A DNA stretch of 64,000 nt from Ziziphus jujuba (GCF_031755915.1 NC_083389.1:24551001-24615000); one strand, 5' to 3'. Numbered from the stretch's first letter, positions 34,569-46,250 are shown. The notes: generated from the letters alone by a model not told the origin. Translations and numbers: made by a program.

Positions 34569-36568
34569 TGATGGGAATCCGCCCGTTCCCGCACAACTAA
34601 CAATCTGCTGGGGTGCTGACCCGATACGGATGAAGACCGAGCCAATCACTAAGGCTCAAGATGAGAGATTTAAGGTCAGCCTGGCTACTTTTATCGAGGG
34701 ATTAATTAATTCTCAAAGGGGCTTGTCAATTTCCAAAGACACAAGACCCGTTTTTAGCATCCATGTGGTGGAGGCCAATACAGGCTTAGGTAGTTGTTTT
34801 CATGCAAATATGGACTCCATGCAGCGAGAAATGGTTCCAACTGATGCACATCACACTTCCAACGATCCCTTTCAGCTTCCTCAACGCCCAATTACTTGAA
34901 GTAGAGCCAAAAGATTCAAGGGGGCCTTATTTGCATTCATGAAGGATCTTGATGTGTTTAAAGAGGAGGACATTACCAAACCCACTTTTGAGATTTCCAA
35001 GTTGAAGAACAACTGTTTGACAACCCAAGATTAAGTATTTTTGGTCTAGAAAGTAATCCAAAATTAAAGGGGGACATTTTGGGCTTGGAGAATTATAAAA
35101 TGGGCTTGAGGAAATTGTAAAATGGGCTGTTTTGGTGCTATTTTAAGACACCAAATATTTTATAACATCCGGACCATGTAATTTGATGCTAGCTAGGCCC
35201 AACTAGGTTAAATTAACCATTTAATTTTATCTTGGTAATTTTGGATGTGTAATAACTATATAAGGTAATTCTAGCTAGTTCAAAATAATCTTTAATGCTT
35301 TGTCTAGGGTTTCTAAAGAGTCTTAGACTCTATTTAAGGATTTTATTTTCCATTTGTAAGGGAGATTAGTTTTTTTTCAATGAAATTTTCTCTCATTGAG
35401 AATTGGTTTTTCACTATTATTCTTGGACCTTCAGGTTACTCACTTGAGAGTATCTTTATACTTATGGTTCTTATCTTCCATAGATAAAGGGTCATAAGTC
35501 AATACTATAGGTTCCTACCTCTAAATAGGTAGTGGGTCTTGGTTGGATATATTTTATTTTATTTTAATTTTTTTTCTTATTTTCCTTCTGTTTTTAAGTT
35601 CTTTGCAATTGTTCTTCGTCCCATCTCCATATCCAATCACCATCTGGTTATTCACTTTCATTTCATTGACTCAAAACCATCATCTGACTACCATACCCGC
35701 ATCCCTGAGCGTATTACCAACACTTCATGAATTTAACACATATCTCTAAAAGGTCATTGAATTAGGTCAAGGCATCCTCAAAGGCCAACAAAAAGGGGCT
35801 ATGCACACAAGGGAGAAAGATGGTCGGTTTTGCTATATTGCTTGCTAGTTTTACTGTATGTTGCTGAGTTGACATTTTCTCTTTGTTCCAATCAAGGGCA
35901 ACGTGTGGGACTCCATGATAGTCCTATTTGGTATCCTACAAAGCACATTGGATTGGAGCTTAAATTGGTCAAAGACAGTTCAGTGAAAAAGATAGTTATT
36001 TAGTATGCTAATTTGATTTTGACTTTTTGTTTTAATAAATTAGTCTTTTATTTGGGTTCTATTTATTTATTTTTTGGACAATTCAACTTAGGAAACTTTT
36101 AATTTTGTTATTTTCTTTGTAAATTAATTAATTCCTGATACAAAATAAATGAATCAATTAATCAAAATTAGTTTAGGAAAGGAGAGAGAAAATTCTGCCA
36201 ATCTTGTTTCCTAATCCTATTGGCTGGCTTCGTCTTATCGTTTTAGGGTTTTTTTTTTTTTTTAATGTCTTGAACCTATTTAAGGATTATTTTTCAATGA
36301 GAATGCAACTTGAATATTTTACAGAAAATTAATTATGAGATTGAATTTCTCTTTCTTCTCTTTGAACACCTAAAACACCATTAGAGAATGAGTGTTTTAG
36401 TTATGACTTATCAATAGGAGATATCACCTATTGTGATGTCTTCATTATGCCAAGGTTTTCTAATCACGGGTTGGTTAGGAGTCTAGGTCAATCCATTAAA
36501 ATCTAAACTTAATTGAGATCCGAGCAAATATAATATGGGTTTAGGTGTGTCGACCCAGGATCGTATCA
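34569..36568 (+). mobile_element. Solo LTR, family A, with nested solo LTR B
   Basis: It runs from TGATGGGAATCC (34569) to GGATCGTATCA (36568) with perfect duplications TCAAC (34564-34568, 36569-36573). A family B solo LTR interrupts it at 34842-35716. The LTR-borne tail is readable at 34620-34840 (EPITKAQDERFKVSLATF). Confidence 0.92.
34842..35716 (+). mobile_element. Solo LTR, family B, innermost of the nest
   Basis: An 875-bp LTR from TGATGCACATCAC to GAGCGTATTA (CA mutated to TA), with perfect duplications CCAAC (34837-34841, 35717-35721). This is the third nesting level in this LTR. Confidence 0.93.
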
Positions 36569-37410
36569 TCAACCTTCCTAAAGTAAATTTTCCAGCAAAT
36601 AAGTAAATAAAAATTAAAATAAAAAACTATTTCCTAAAATAAAAGTCTATGTATCAAATTAGAAAACTAGTTGATTAGTTTGTCAAACAAGCTGTTTCTG
36701 TCCAATCACCAACTAGTTTAGGCTCCATATTAGCTCTGATAAACCATGCAGGATGCCAAATAGAATTAATATTGGTTCGCATGCATTGCCCCTGATTGGA
36801 ATAAGGAAAACTTGCTTGATTCACAAGAAAGGTCAAAGGGAGCGCCAAAAACCATGCATTTTGGGCCAAATTGAACTCCATGAGCAAATGATGTGTTTTA
36901 ATGCTTTTTCTTCTGCTTTGACATGATTTTATTGTCTCTTTGAGTGCTCAATCTTATTCATTGGACAACATATTCATTCTTTGTTGCCCGAATTCCCTAG
37001 AAGCACCAAAATAACTTACCGGGTCCATTTCCGCCTTTAAAACTTGGATGCATAAATGGACTTTGGATCTTTGGGTATTATCATGCCCTCTTGAGAATTA
37101 ATAAGACCTTGTATGAAGCTAACTAGTATGCCTTTAAATCTCTTAGCTTGTGCTAGTGTGATTGGCCCCATCTTCAATTGTACAGGATCAACACCCCAAC
37201 AAGTAGTCAGTTATATGGGTACATGAGGATTCTCATCAAATCGAGACCCTAAAAAAAGTTTAAGATGCTACGGAGAGTGGTAAACTTTGAAAAAAAAAGT
37301 TAGGTAGAAGGTAGTTGGCTGATAAAGATGGACAATAACGATTACGTAATATAAATATTTTAGCTTCATAATTGAAAGCGGCCTACGATTGTTCAAAAAT
37401 TCTCAGTTAT

Positions 37411-37843
37411 ATGGAGGGCTTGGATGGTAAGTAAAAACAATTGATCAAGAAGTTGGTCAACTATTGCATGAAAGAAGGTAAAAGAATGAGAATTCGTGCT
37501 ATTGCTTATCAAAGTTTTCATTGTCTAAAAATGTAATCAAACTTATGGCTGATGCAGTAGAGGATATAAATCCTAAATTTGAAGTAGAAAAAGTAGGAGA
37601 AGTAGGTAGTCTTTATGATGCCCTGGGGATTGTAGTCAGGGGTCATCAACAAACCATTGCTATTTGTTGGATCTTTGATGTTGTTTTGAAACAACATATA
37701 AGCTACTAGATAAGCTTGGAGAAATGTTTATTTGCTAAAATACTGGATGCTTACCAAATAGGGGAATCACATGTAAGAAAAAGGAGAATCTTCACATACT
37801 AGCTTCCACCAATCAAATTTTCACTCATTTCACATGGTGGTAA
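37411..37843 (+). pseudogene. rps7: Mitochondrial ribosomal protein S7 gene, nuclear pseudogene copy
   Basis: It resembles plant mitochondrial rps7, a small-subunit protein of the mitochondrial ribosome, from start to stop. It starts MEGLDGK, then a TAA stop where the gene normally has Gln, then [20 protein letters not shown] and [10 protein letters not shown] frame change near 37533 follows, and then [20 protein letters not shown], then QQTIAICWIFDVVLKQHISY, another stop, [15 protein letters not shown], and the normal end FTHFTWW-stop after a second frame change. Its length (433 bp) is close to the usual 447. The copy cannot make protein. The chloroplast S7 has a different sequence and is excluded. 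Confidence 0.85.
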
Positions 37844-38421
37844 AGTGAGAACTCATAAAGAGCTATTTCTTTTTAAGTCATATTATTCAATAACATATGG
37901 TTTGACCCTTTTTTCTTTTTATTTGCATCTTCATAAAGAAAGTTGGCATTCCTCATACTCCTCCCATTCATTCATTGAGTTAGAGGAATCCATAGGAGGC
38001 CCGCCCATTACACATTGCATGAAATAACCTTTCTTTGTATTACTTCTCTTTTGCCTCAGGTCAAATGAGGGGATCAATCAAAATAATAAGGCCATGAATG
38101 AGGAAGTAGTTGGCCTTTCACCCTCTTTCTAGTGACTCGGGGAGCTGATCTAACAAATGTACTTCAGAGGGAGGGAAGTTAAGTTTCCCATGTTAGTATG
38201 GCTAGGCATAAATGATTTTAAAGTTAGGTAAAAAAAAATAATAGGTAGAGAGAGAACTGAATAGAACCAATAGACCCGAAATATGTTAAGGCAAGAGAAA
38301 GAAAAGTAAGGACTCTCATTTTCATATCAACTTTGAAAAATAAGTGCATTGTTATAATCGAGAAAGAGAGTGGTTCATCTACTTTGTTGTTAATAAGGTA
38401 ACAGAATAAACTTCAAGTACT

Positions 38422-38670
38422 TCATAGGACGTTGTTGTTTGCTGAGATGTGCTTCCACATCTGAGCTGTTGTTGAATCCCTAAAAAGGTTTGTGGTAGGA
38501 GATGACAGGTCATGCCTGAAGTTATTCATGCACATCTTGAAGAGCTCTTGATGAGTAAACTTCTTGGGAAAGGCAAAAGTAAGGGCTCGCCACCTTGCAA
38601 TGAACCTTGTGATTGGTTCATTATTCCTTTGCTTGCTATTGAGTTGTTGAGGCACTCTAGTTGAACTCAT
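38422..38670 (-). pseudogene. Gag-like remnant of an unrelated retrotransposon
   Basis: 82 open codons on the minus strand: RNNEPITRFIARWRALTFAF, then a segment ending MCMNNFRHDL. This is like the Gag core of other plant LTR elements (E-P-x-x-x-F-I-x-R-W). It is unlike Gag of families A-C. No LTR or other domain is nearby. It may have been part of the mitochondrial sequence before transfer, or a later decayed insertion. Confidence 0.4.
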
Positions 38671-39664
38671 TAGATTAGTGCATCCTGTAAGCTAGCCTAT
38701 TTTCAAGAATGCCAACTCTTTCTAAATATGCAAGCTAAGTGCTTTAGGAAGTTTTTTTAATGCCTTTTCTATTGGAAGAAAAATTCTACAATTAAACATG
38801 CTAGTCTCTCTGGCTTTACCATTATCAAGTATAGGGTAAGCTGTAGTTTTTCTAAGAAGCTAAGGCTAGTTACCAATCAGCAAGACATAAAGATGACAAA
38901 TTTCTTCCATTTGAGATTGCTTTTCTTTGCCTATCCTAATAACCCTTTTGAAATCAAAGGAAGTTATTGTGTATATATATATATATATAATTCCTCCTAG
39001 GAATCTTAGGTTTATTATGAGTTATTCGAGATAGATTCTAATAAGTGGAAAGGAAGGTTAGTACAGCAATTGCCCATGCATAACATGGATAACAAATAAC
39101 TTACCATCCATAAGCAGTGGCAAACTTTTGTTAAGGCCTTTAAGAAGTGTCCACCTCATATGCCTTCTGTAGTTATTTCTAGTTTCAGTAAAAGCTATGA
39201 TTCCTTTTCTTTTAAAGTAATTTCAACAAAGCACAATGCTTTAGACAAGCCTGGCTAGTTCTCCAGTCATCTCTCTCACCTTAGGGAATCCATTTGTGAA
39301 AAAGGACACTTGCTAAGACATGTCTTTTTAGTGCTTCACCCCAAAGTGCTAATGCTGTAACATTTGAACATCGAGACTATGTATTTGGAATCGATTAGAT
39401 TTCTTTCTAAAAATCTTTAGATATCTCCGAGTATAAATAGAAATATTTTTCTCGCTACTAATATCATAGGGATTGGGGTGAAGGCTTAGCAATAAAAAAA
39501 ATTGGGAGTTCAGACCTATCCAATTATAATATGATTACATAGCTAAGGAGCTTTTAGTATTTATTTGTTTCCTTATTTGAATATGTAAACTACTAGTTTA
39601 AGCCTTCCCTTTCTTTAAAGGAGTGCTTATATTTTTTTTATACTTTCATTATGAGCGATCCCAT

Positions 39665-40440
39665 TGGGGTCATATTGCAAGTCAATGTCCAAATAAGAGG
39701 GTCATGGTGATTTGGAAAAGTGGAGACATTGAAACTGAAGAGGAAGAGTCGGACAATGAATCCATGCCACCATTGGAAGATGTTGGTGATGAAGATGAAG
39801 GAGATTACAAGTATCCAGTTGGTGGGGACTTGTCATTGGTTGCTAGAAGAGTTTTAACTGTGTATAAAGATGAGAAGGAAGTGCAACGGGAGAACATCTT
39901 TCATACTAGGTGCAAAGTCAAGGATAAGGTATGTAGTATGATTATTGATGGTGGGAGTTGTACTAATGTTGCTAGTGTTACTATGGTTGAAAAACTAGGT
40001 TTACCCACTATGAAGCATGAAGAACCATATAAGCTACAATGGCTTAATGATTGTGGAGAATGTAAGGTGAATAGGCAAGTGAAGATTGCATTCTCTATTG
40101 GTGATTATGAAGATGAGGTTATTTGTGATGTGGTACTAATACAAGATGGTCATTTGCTTTTGGGACGTCCATGGGAATTCGATAGAGATACTAATCATCA
40201 TGGTCATACTAACAAGATTGTCATCAACTTCAAGGTTAAACGAGTGGTGCTTATGCCAATGACTCCTAAGTAGGTTTTTGATGATCAATTGGCATTACAA
40301 AGGAGGAGAGAAGTTGAACAACAACAAAATCAAGTTGTGTTCAACAACGAAGAGAAGAAAAATAGTGTCGAGGCTGAGAGTGTGAGTAAAAAAGAAAATA
40401 AAAAAGAGTGGAAAGAAAAAAAGAGAGAGTTTTTATGCAA
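39665..40440 (+). pseudogene. C2 zinc-knuckle end, protease and spacer
   Basis: The frame opens with GHIASQCPNKRVMVI, the second half of the zinc knuckle. The protease is complete: SMIIDGGSCTNVASVTMVEK, LQWLNDCGECKVNRQVK, LLLGRPWEFDRDTNHHG. A TAG at 40271 stops it. The downstream frame (40289-40477) is the Lys/Glu-rich spacer. The protease domain itself is free of stops. Confidence 0.8.
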
Positions 40441-41941
40441 AAGAAAAAGCTCTTCGTATCACCTAAAGAGTTTGTGATTCACAAAGATCATGAGTCCTCA
40501 AAACACATAAAGGGACAAGGAAAGCTCAATAGGTGCCATTGCAAATGGATGGAATTCCTTGAGACATTTCCCTATGTTATTTGCTACAAACAAGATAAGG
40601 AAAATATTGTAGCTGATGTATTATCCTGCAGTTATGTATTACTTTCTACTTTGGATGCTAAATTACTTGGTTTTGAACAACTTAAAGAATTATATGCTTT
40701 ACATCATGACTTTGGTGAAATTCATAAACTTTGTGAAAGGCATGCTGAGGGAAAGTTTTATAGATTTGGGGGATTCTTGTTTAGGGAAAATAAACTTTAC
40801 GTGCCAAGTTGTTCTTTGTGTGGTTTACTTGTTAGAAAATCTCATGGTGGGGGTTTAATGGGATACTTTGAAATAGATAAAACCTTAGCTGTTCTACAAG
40901 AGCATTTTTATTGGCCACATATGAAAAGTGATGTAGAAAGAATTTGTGATAGATGCATTAAATGTAAGCAATTTAAATCCCGACTGCAACCACATGGGTT
41001 GTACATGCCACTTCCTATACCTAACCACCCTTGGGTAGACATTTCTATGGACTTTGTTTTAGGATTGCCTAGAACAAGGAAAGGTAGGGATTCAATTTTT
41101 GTGGTTGTGGATAGGTTTTCTAAAATGGCACATTTTATTGCATGTCATAAAACCGATGATGCATCTCATATTGCTAATTTGTTCTTTAAAGAATTGTTGG
41201 TTGAATGGAATGCCTAGAACAATAGTGTCTAATAGAGATGTAAAATTCTTAAGTTACTATTGGAAAACATTATGGGAAGTTGGGTACTAAATTGTTGTTT
41301 TCTACTACTTGTAATCCACAAACTGATGGACAAACAGAGATAGTAAATAGAACTTTGTCTACTTTGTTGCGTGCATTCATAAGTAACAATATCAAAATTT
41401 GGGAAGAATGTTTACCTCATGTTGAATTTGCTTACAATATATTTGTACATTTAGCTACTAAATTTTCACCATTTGAAATCGTATATGGTTTTAATCCTTT
41501 AACTCCATTGGATTTAACATCTTTACCTTTAAGTGAGCGTTCTAATTTAGATGGGAAAAAGAAAGCTGATTTTTTTAGGCCAATGCATGAGAAGGCTATA
41601 GCTAATATTGAGAGAAGAATTGAACAATTCATGAATCAAGCAAACAAAGGGCGCCAACAAGTTGTTTTTGAGCTTGGAGATGGGTTTGGTTACATTTGAG
41701 GAAGGAGAGATTTTCCGCACAAAGAAAGTCTAAACTCATGCCGCGTGGAGATGGTCCATTCCAAGTATTAGAGAGACTTAATGACAATTCCTACAAGTTG
41801 GATCTTCCAGGTGAGTATAATGTGAGTGCTACTTTTAATATTGCTGATTTATCTCCTTTTTGTGCAGGTGATGATTTGAGGACAAATCCTTTTCAAGAGG
41901 AGGGGAATGATGAGGACATGATTAGGAGCACCCCAAGATAG
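40441..41941 (+). pseudogene. C2 RNase H end and integrase, running into the 3' LTR
   Basis: After the deletion, the text resumes within RNase H ([20 protein letters not shown]), then [15 protein letters not shown]. The zinc finger is at about 40860-40970 ([18 protein letters not shown]). The core start reads [20 protein letters not shown]; shifts follow near 41200 and 41280, with [14 protein letters not shown] (Asp changed to Asn) and [14 protein letters not shown]. The C-terminus (41696-41941) reads [20 protein letters not shown] and passes through the polypurine tract as [10 protein letters not shown] into the LTR, where it meets a stop. Confidence 0.8.
41895..41907 (+). other. Polypurine tract of C2
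   Basis: AAGAGGAGGGGAA directly before LTR start TGATGAGGACATG. It is translated as QEEGN in the Pol frame. Confidence 0.82.
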
Positions 41942-42819
41942 AGTCCAGAGCCACTTCAAATCTCTACGGGACCAATAACTAGGGCAAGAGCAAAGAGGTT
42001 CAAAAAAGCACTAAATGGTTTAATCCAAGAGGTGTTCACATCCTTAGGAAGCAAGTTTATTACTGAAGATGAACCAAAATTGGTCCATATGATTGGAACG
42101 GAGGATGCCAACATGAAAGAAAGCCTAACGCATGGAATCTAACAATATTGTGATGTGGCACGATTTGATAACATGGATGGTGACGTGACATCATATGGTG
42201 ACATGACACTTTTGCCACATGGAGGGTGATATGCGCCTACATGGCATTGGCTAAATTTTATAGTTAGGAAATATTAGTTTTTATTTTATGTCTTGATTGG
42301 ATTTTGGCATGTTGCCTATTTTACTTTCCCAATTTAGTTTTATTAGGTTTTAAAATTACTTTCCTATTTTTATTAGGAAACTAGGAGATAAATTAAGTTT
42401 CCTAAACCTAACCAAATTAGATTTCCTAAACCTAACCACAATAAGTTTCGTAAACCTAACCACATTAGGTTTTCTCAACTTATCAAAATTAGGTTGCCTA
42501 AAACCTAATTTTGCTCCATAATTATTCCATAATTCTTTTTAGCAAATTTAGGAAAGCTTTGTCATTTATTTTGCCTATTTAAAGGCACACAAGTCGTGAA
42601 TAAAATTCAAATTACAATTTTGATTTAAAGTCAGAGTGATTCTCTTAGTTCTTTAACAACTATATCAAACTTTTTCAAGCTTTGCTTATGGAGTTCAAAT
42701 TCGACTTATCAATAGGTTATTCCACACCCTATTTTGGCATCTTGACTATACCAAGATTCTTATCTCAAATATAGGTAACGGGTCGAGGTCTTCCACTGAT
42801 AACTTATAATTAGACGATC
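41908..42819 (+). repeat. 3' LTR of C2, main part
   Basis: Family C LTR with five diverged minisatellite units (42394-42510). It is more diverged than the C1 LTRs, as expected for an older host copy. Its end was displaced to 57695-57746. Confidence 0.85.
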
Positions 42820-43712
42820 TGATGAGGACATGACCAGGAGCACCCAAAGATGGAGTCCAAAGCCACTTCAAATCTCTACGGACCAATAACCAAGGCAAGA
42901 GCAAAGAGGTTTAAAGAAGCACTAAATGGTTTAATCCAAGAGGTGTTCACATCCCAAGGAAGCAAGTTCATTACTGAAGATGAACCAAAATTGGTCCATA
43001 TGATTGGGATGGTGGATGCCAATGTGAAAGAGAGTTTAATGCATGGACTTTTACAACATTGTGATGTGGCATCATATGGTGAAATGGCATCCAACTAAGC
43101 TTGGCCAAATTTTATAACTAAGAAAATAATAATTTTTATTTATGTTTTGATTGGATTTTGGCATGTTGCCTATTTACTTTCCTAATTTAGTTTTTATTAG
43201 GTTTTTAAATTACTTTCCTAATTTTATTGGAGTTAAATTGGTCAAAGAATTAAAGGCCATTCAAATTAAGGAACTAGGAGCTAAATTAGGTTTCCTAAAC
43301 CTAACCACATTAGGTTTCCTAAACCTATCAAAATTAGGTTTCCTAACCCTAATTTTCGTCCATTATTATTCCACCTTTACTTTTAGCAAATTTAGGAAAG
43401 CTTTGTAATTTATTTTGCCTATTTAAAGGCACGTAAGTCATGAATAAAGGGGAGATTACAATTTTGATTAAAAGTGAGAACGATTCTCTTGGTTCTCTAA
43501 GAACTATATCGAACTTTTTCAAGCTTTGTTTGTGGAGTTCAAATTCGACTTATCAACAGGTTATTCTGTACCCTATTGTGGCGTCTTCACTATACCTTCT
43601 TACCTCAAATATAAGAAACGGATCAAGGTCTTCTATTGATAACTTGTAATTAGACTGTCCTAATTCAATCTTTGTTACGGGTTTAGAGGCAGGTCGCTCT
43701 AGGTTTGTATCA
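42820..43712 (+). repeat. 5' LTR of C1 (family C)
   Basis: 893 bp from TGATGAGGACATGACC to GGTTTGTATCA. It has three minisatellite units (43285-43356) and a TATA-like CTATTTAAAGG at 43419-43429. The LTR-borne tail is open at 42850-43098. It closely resembles the 3' LTR pieces at 47403-47509 and 56909-57689. Confidence 0.9.
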
Positions 43713-43715
43713 ATT

Positions 43716-43727
43716 TGGTATCAGAGC
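43716..43727 (+). other. Primer-binding site of C1
   Basis: TGGTATCAGAGC, a perfect match to the plant initiator-Met tRNA complement, three bases after the LTR. Confidence 0.9.
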
Positions 43728-44578
43728 AAGTTTCTAATTATAGATTTGATCCATCTATCTTTGTTGTCTGATTTTGTTCTTTGTTCTTCGTTTTCTTTAT
43801 TTATTTTTTTTTTGTCTCATCTATTTGGTCATTGCGTTCTTCTTTGCATCTTTTCTTTTGCTTATTCTTCTTCATTCTTCACTCATCCAATCATACCAAA
43901 CCGAATGGTCATTAAAAATAAAAAAAGAAAAAAAAAAGCCAAATTAGTTTTCAAACCCTTAAGGACAACGAATTGGTCTATTCTCATTGAAGTTTTGTGC
44001 GATTGAGGTTTCTTTCATTTTATAAAGCTTGTTCTTTTTGTTGAACGCAAAAAGAAAAAAAAATGGTTCTTGTGGTTTATGGCATTTAATTATTGAGATT
44101 TCAAGAGAAACCAGGTAGTGAAATTTTTTTAGCTGATTTGAGGAGCACCAAAAACAAGCCAAAATCAATACCGAAGATAAGGTTTGTTGAATATTCACTA
44201 ATTGCATTTTGCAAATCTCATTCCAATTTGTTCCTCACATTCTAGTTTCTTTTGTTGTTGCTAAATTTCTTGTTAAGCTTTCATCGTTGCCTTTTTCTTG
44301 TTACTTTTCATTCTATTTGTCTTTTTAGCCTTATTTTCATAACTGTTTGGTAGGTCTATTTGGATTGTTACTTGCTAGTTTGTTTTAGTTTGAAATTAGT
44401 TTGCAAAGAACCAAATAGAATTACTAGAGTGGTAAAAGGCAAGAAAGGTGAGGATTATAGAGGATAAAAGCTGAACTATAACTAGAGTACAAACACGAGT
44501 GACCTTGAATTTGAGCGAGACATGTGAGGGAGTGTTGTGAGGCCTTTTTTTTTTACTAATAAATTTTGCAGAAAAATC
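43728..44578 (+). other. C1 leader, no gene
   Basis: Untranslated leader between the primer site and gag. It is T-rich with several A tracts, and is the reverse counterpart of 29881-30815. A probable packaging region, by position only. Confidence 0.55.
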
Positions 44579-45730
44579 ATGTCACAAGACAAAAGCAAAG
44601 AAAGCATGGATGAAACTCCATATGTGGCTGATCTAAAGTTATACATTCAAGCCATGGTTGGAGAACTTCAAAGAGCACTACGGTTGGAGATGGGGCAGAT
44701 CCATGATAGGTTGGATAGGATGGAATCATCAATCCAAACACCGCAGCCACAACCTCCACAAAGGTTTGCTTATGGACGTGGTAGAGGAAGAAATACTCCA
44801 AGAAGGGAAGAATGGGAACGTGTGGGACATGACTATGACGAAGAGGAGGAAGACATTGGTTTAGGAACCAACCAATTCTGTGGGAGAGAGAGGTTAGACT
44901 GAGGTAGTGACTATGGAGGAATTAAGATGATAATACCATCATTCCAAGGTAAAAGTGATCCAGAAGCATATTTCGAGATGGTATTTGATTGTCAAAACTA
45001 CACCGAGGCAAAAAAGGTGAAATTAGCTGTTATTGAATTCACGGACTATACTATTGGATGATGGGACAAAGAGACAGTTTCTAGGAGGCAAGCAGGACAA
45101 AGACCTATAAATACATGGGAGCAGATGAAGGCTTTGATGAGGAAGCGTTTTGTACCTAGCCATTACTATAGAAGCATTTTTCAGAAACTATAAAGCTTGT
45201 CTCAAGGAAATAGGAGTGTGCAGGACTATTATAAGGAGATGGAAATCCCTATGATGAGGACCAATGTTGAGGAGGATAGGGAGGCTACAATGGCACGTTT
45301 CTTGGCTAGTTTGAATAGGGAAATAGCAAATCAAGTGGACTTGCACCATTATGTGGAGATTGAGGAGATGCTGCACATGGCCATCAAAGTAGAGCAACAA
45401 CTCAAGAGGAGGGGTACCACAAGACCTAGTATTGCTCAACACACTTGGAAAGCAAGCCTATCCACATGGAAACCAAATCAGCCCAAGTTTGAAGATAAAG
45501 CCACCACATGGCCTAAATTCGAAGTTAAGGTCGAACCATCCTCATCTAAGCAAGTAAGTAAATCCGATTCATCTTCAACTAGAAATTAAGATATCATGTG
45601 CTTTAAATGTCAAGGCAAGGGTCATATTGCAAGCCAATGTCCTAATAAGAGGGTCATGGTGATTCGGGAAAGTGGAGACATTGAAACTGAAGAAGAAGAG
45701 TTGGACAATGAATCCATGCCACCATTGAGG
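44579..45730 (+). pseudogene. C1 gag
   Basis: One reading frame runs from the ATG (44579, MSQDKSKESMDETPYVADLK) through LRLEMGQIHDRLDRMESS, an RGRGR stretch, the Gag core (MVFDCQNYTEAKKVKLAVIEF; FLASLNREIANQVDLHHYVE) and the zinc knuckle CFKCQGKGHIASQC (45599-45640). It is interrupted only by in-frame stops near 44900, 45060, 45193 and 45587. Three of them fit C-to-T type changes (TGA for Trp, TAA for Gln). A frameshift follows near 45730. RNA-binding Gag; clearly dead but lightly damaged. Confidence 0.82.
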
Positions 45731-46250
45731 ACGTTGGTGATGAAGATGAAGAAGATTACAAGTATCCAGTTGGAGGGGACTTGTCATTGGTTGCTAGAAG
45801 AGCTTTAACTGTGTATAAAGATGAGAAGGAAGTGCAACGAGAGAACATCTTTCATACTAGGTGCAAAGTCAAGGATAAGGTATGTAGTTTGATTATTGAT
45901 GGAGGAAGTTGTACTAATGTTGCTAGTCTTATTGTGGTTGAAGCATCCAGAACCATATAAGCTACAATGACTTAATGATTGTGGATAGTTGAAGTTGAAT
46001 AGGCAAGTGAAGATTGCATTCTCTATTGGTGATTATATAGATGAGGATATTTGTGATGTGGTACCAATGCAAGCTGGTCGTTTTCTTTTAGGACGTCCGT
46101 GGCAATTTGATAGAAATACTAATCATCATGGTCGAACTAATAAGGTTGTCTTCAATTTCAAGGGTAAACGAGTGGTGCTTATGCCGATGACTCCTAAACA
46201 AGTTTTTAATGATCAATTAGCTTTGCAAAGGCGGAGAGAAGCTTAACGAC
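45731..46250 (+). pseudogene. C1 protease
   Basis: Readable as GGDLSLVARRALTVYKDEKE, SLIIDGGSCTNVASLIVVE, a small deletion before HPEPYKL, two stops near 45969 and 45985, and VPMQAGRFLLGRPWQFDRNT up to LALQRRREA (45989-46246). The catalytic triplet is DGG, as in the other C copies. Confidence 0.75.

Larger units (their letters stand above)
17388..37238 (-). mobile_element. Ty3/gypsy element A2, heavily nested
   Basis: An outer minus-strand element. Its 3' LTR is 17388-18430, the polypurine tract 18431-18442, pol-gag 18443-24092, leader 24093-24425 plus 31818-32503, and 5' LTR about 33365-37238. Both LTRs belong to the same family A subtype. Flanks AAGCG/AATCG fit one duplication with a mismatch. 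It hosts solo LTR A (22507-23578), solo LTR C with element C3 (24426-31812), solo LTR B (32504-33343) and three solo LTRs in its 5' LTR. A deletion at about 33365 removed the primer site and the LTR tip. It is fully degenerate. Confidence 0.82.
33365..37238 (-). repeat. 5' LTR of A2, in three pieces
   Basis: LTR A text is at about 33365-33690, 34530-34568 and 36574-37238, ending GGATTCTCATCA. The LTR tip and the primer-binding site are deleted at the left. Between the pieces lie solo LTR B (33691-34524) and solo LTR A (34569-36568). Nothing polypurine follows 37238, so unique flanking DNA starts here. Confidence 0.8.
37239..39664. other. Probable nuclear insertion of mitochondrial DNA
   Basis: Unique sequence between A2 and C2. 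The identified content is the rps7 pseudogene at 37411-37843. The flanks (37244-37410 and 37844-38420) are non-repetitive and look like plant mitochondrial spacer, with mixed composition and no LTR text. A gag-like remnant lies at 38422-38670. A TA microsatellite is at 38973-38990. From about 38700 to 39664 I see no gene. Extent is inferred from one gene, so only the rps7 part is firm. Confidence 0.6.

Noticed and set aside
36675..36887. A 70-codon minus-strand frame as a gene
   Set aside because: It is LTR A sequence, in the outer 5' LTR of A2, and not conserved as a frame in sister LTRs.
37411..37843. Chloroplast rps7
   Set aside because: The sequence ends FTHFTWW and follows the shorter mitochondrial form; chloroplast S7 has different text throughout.
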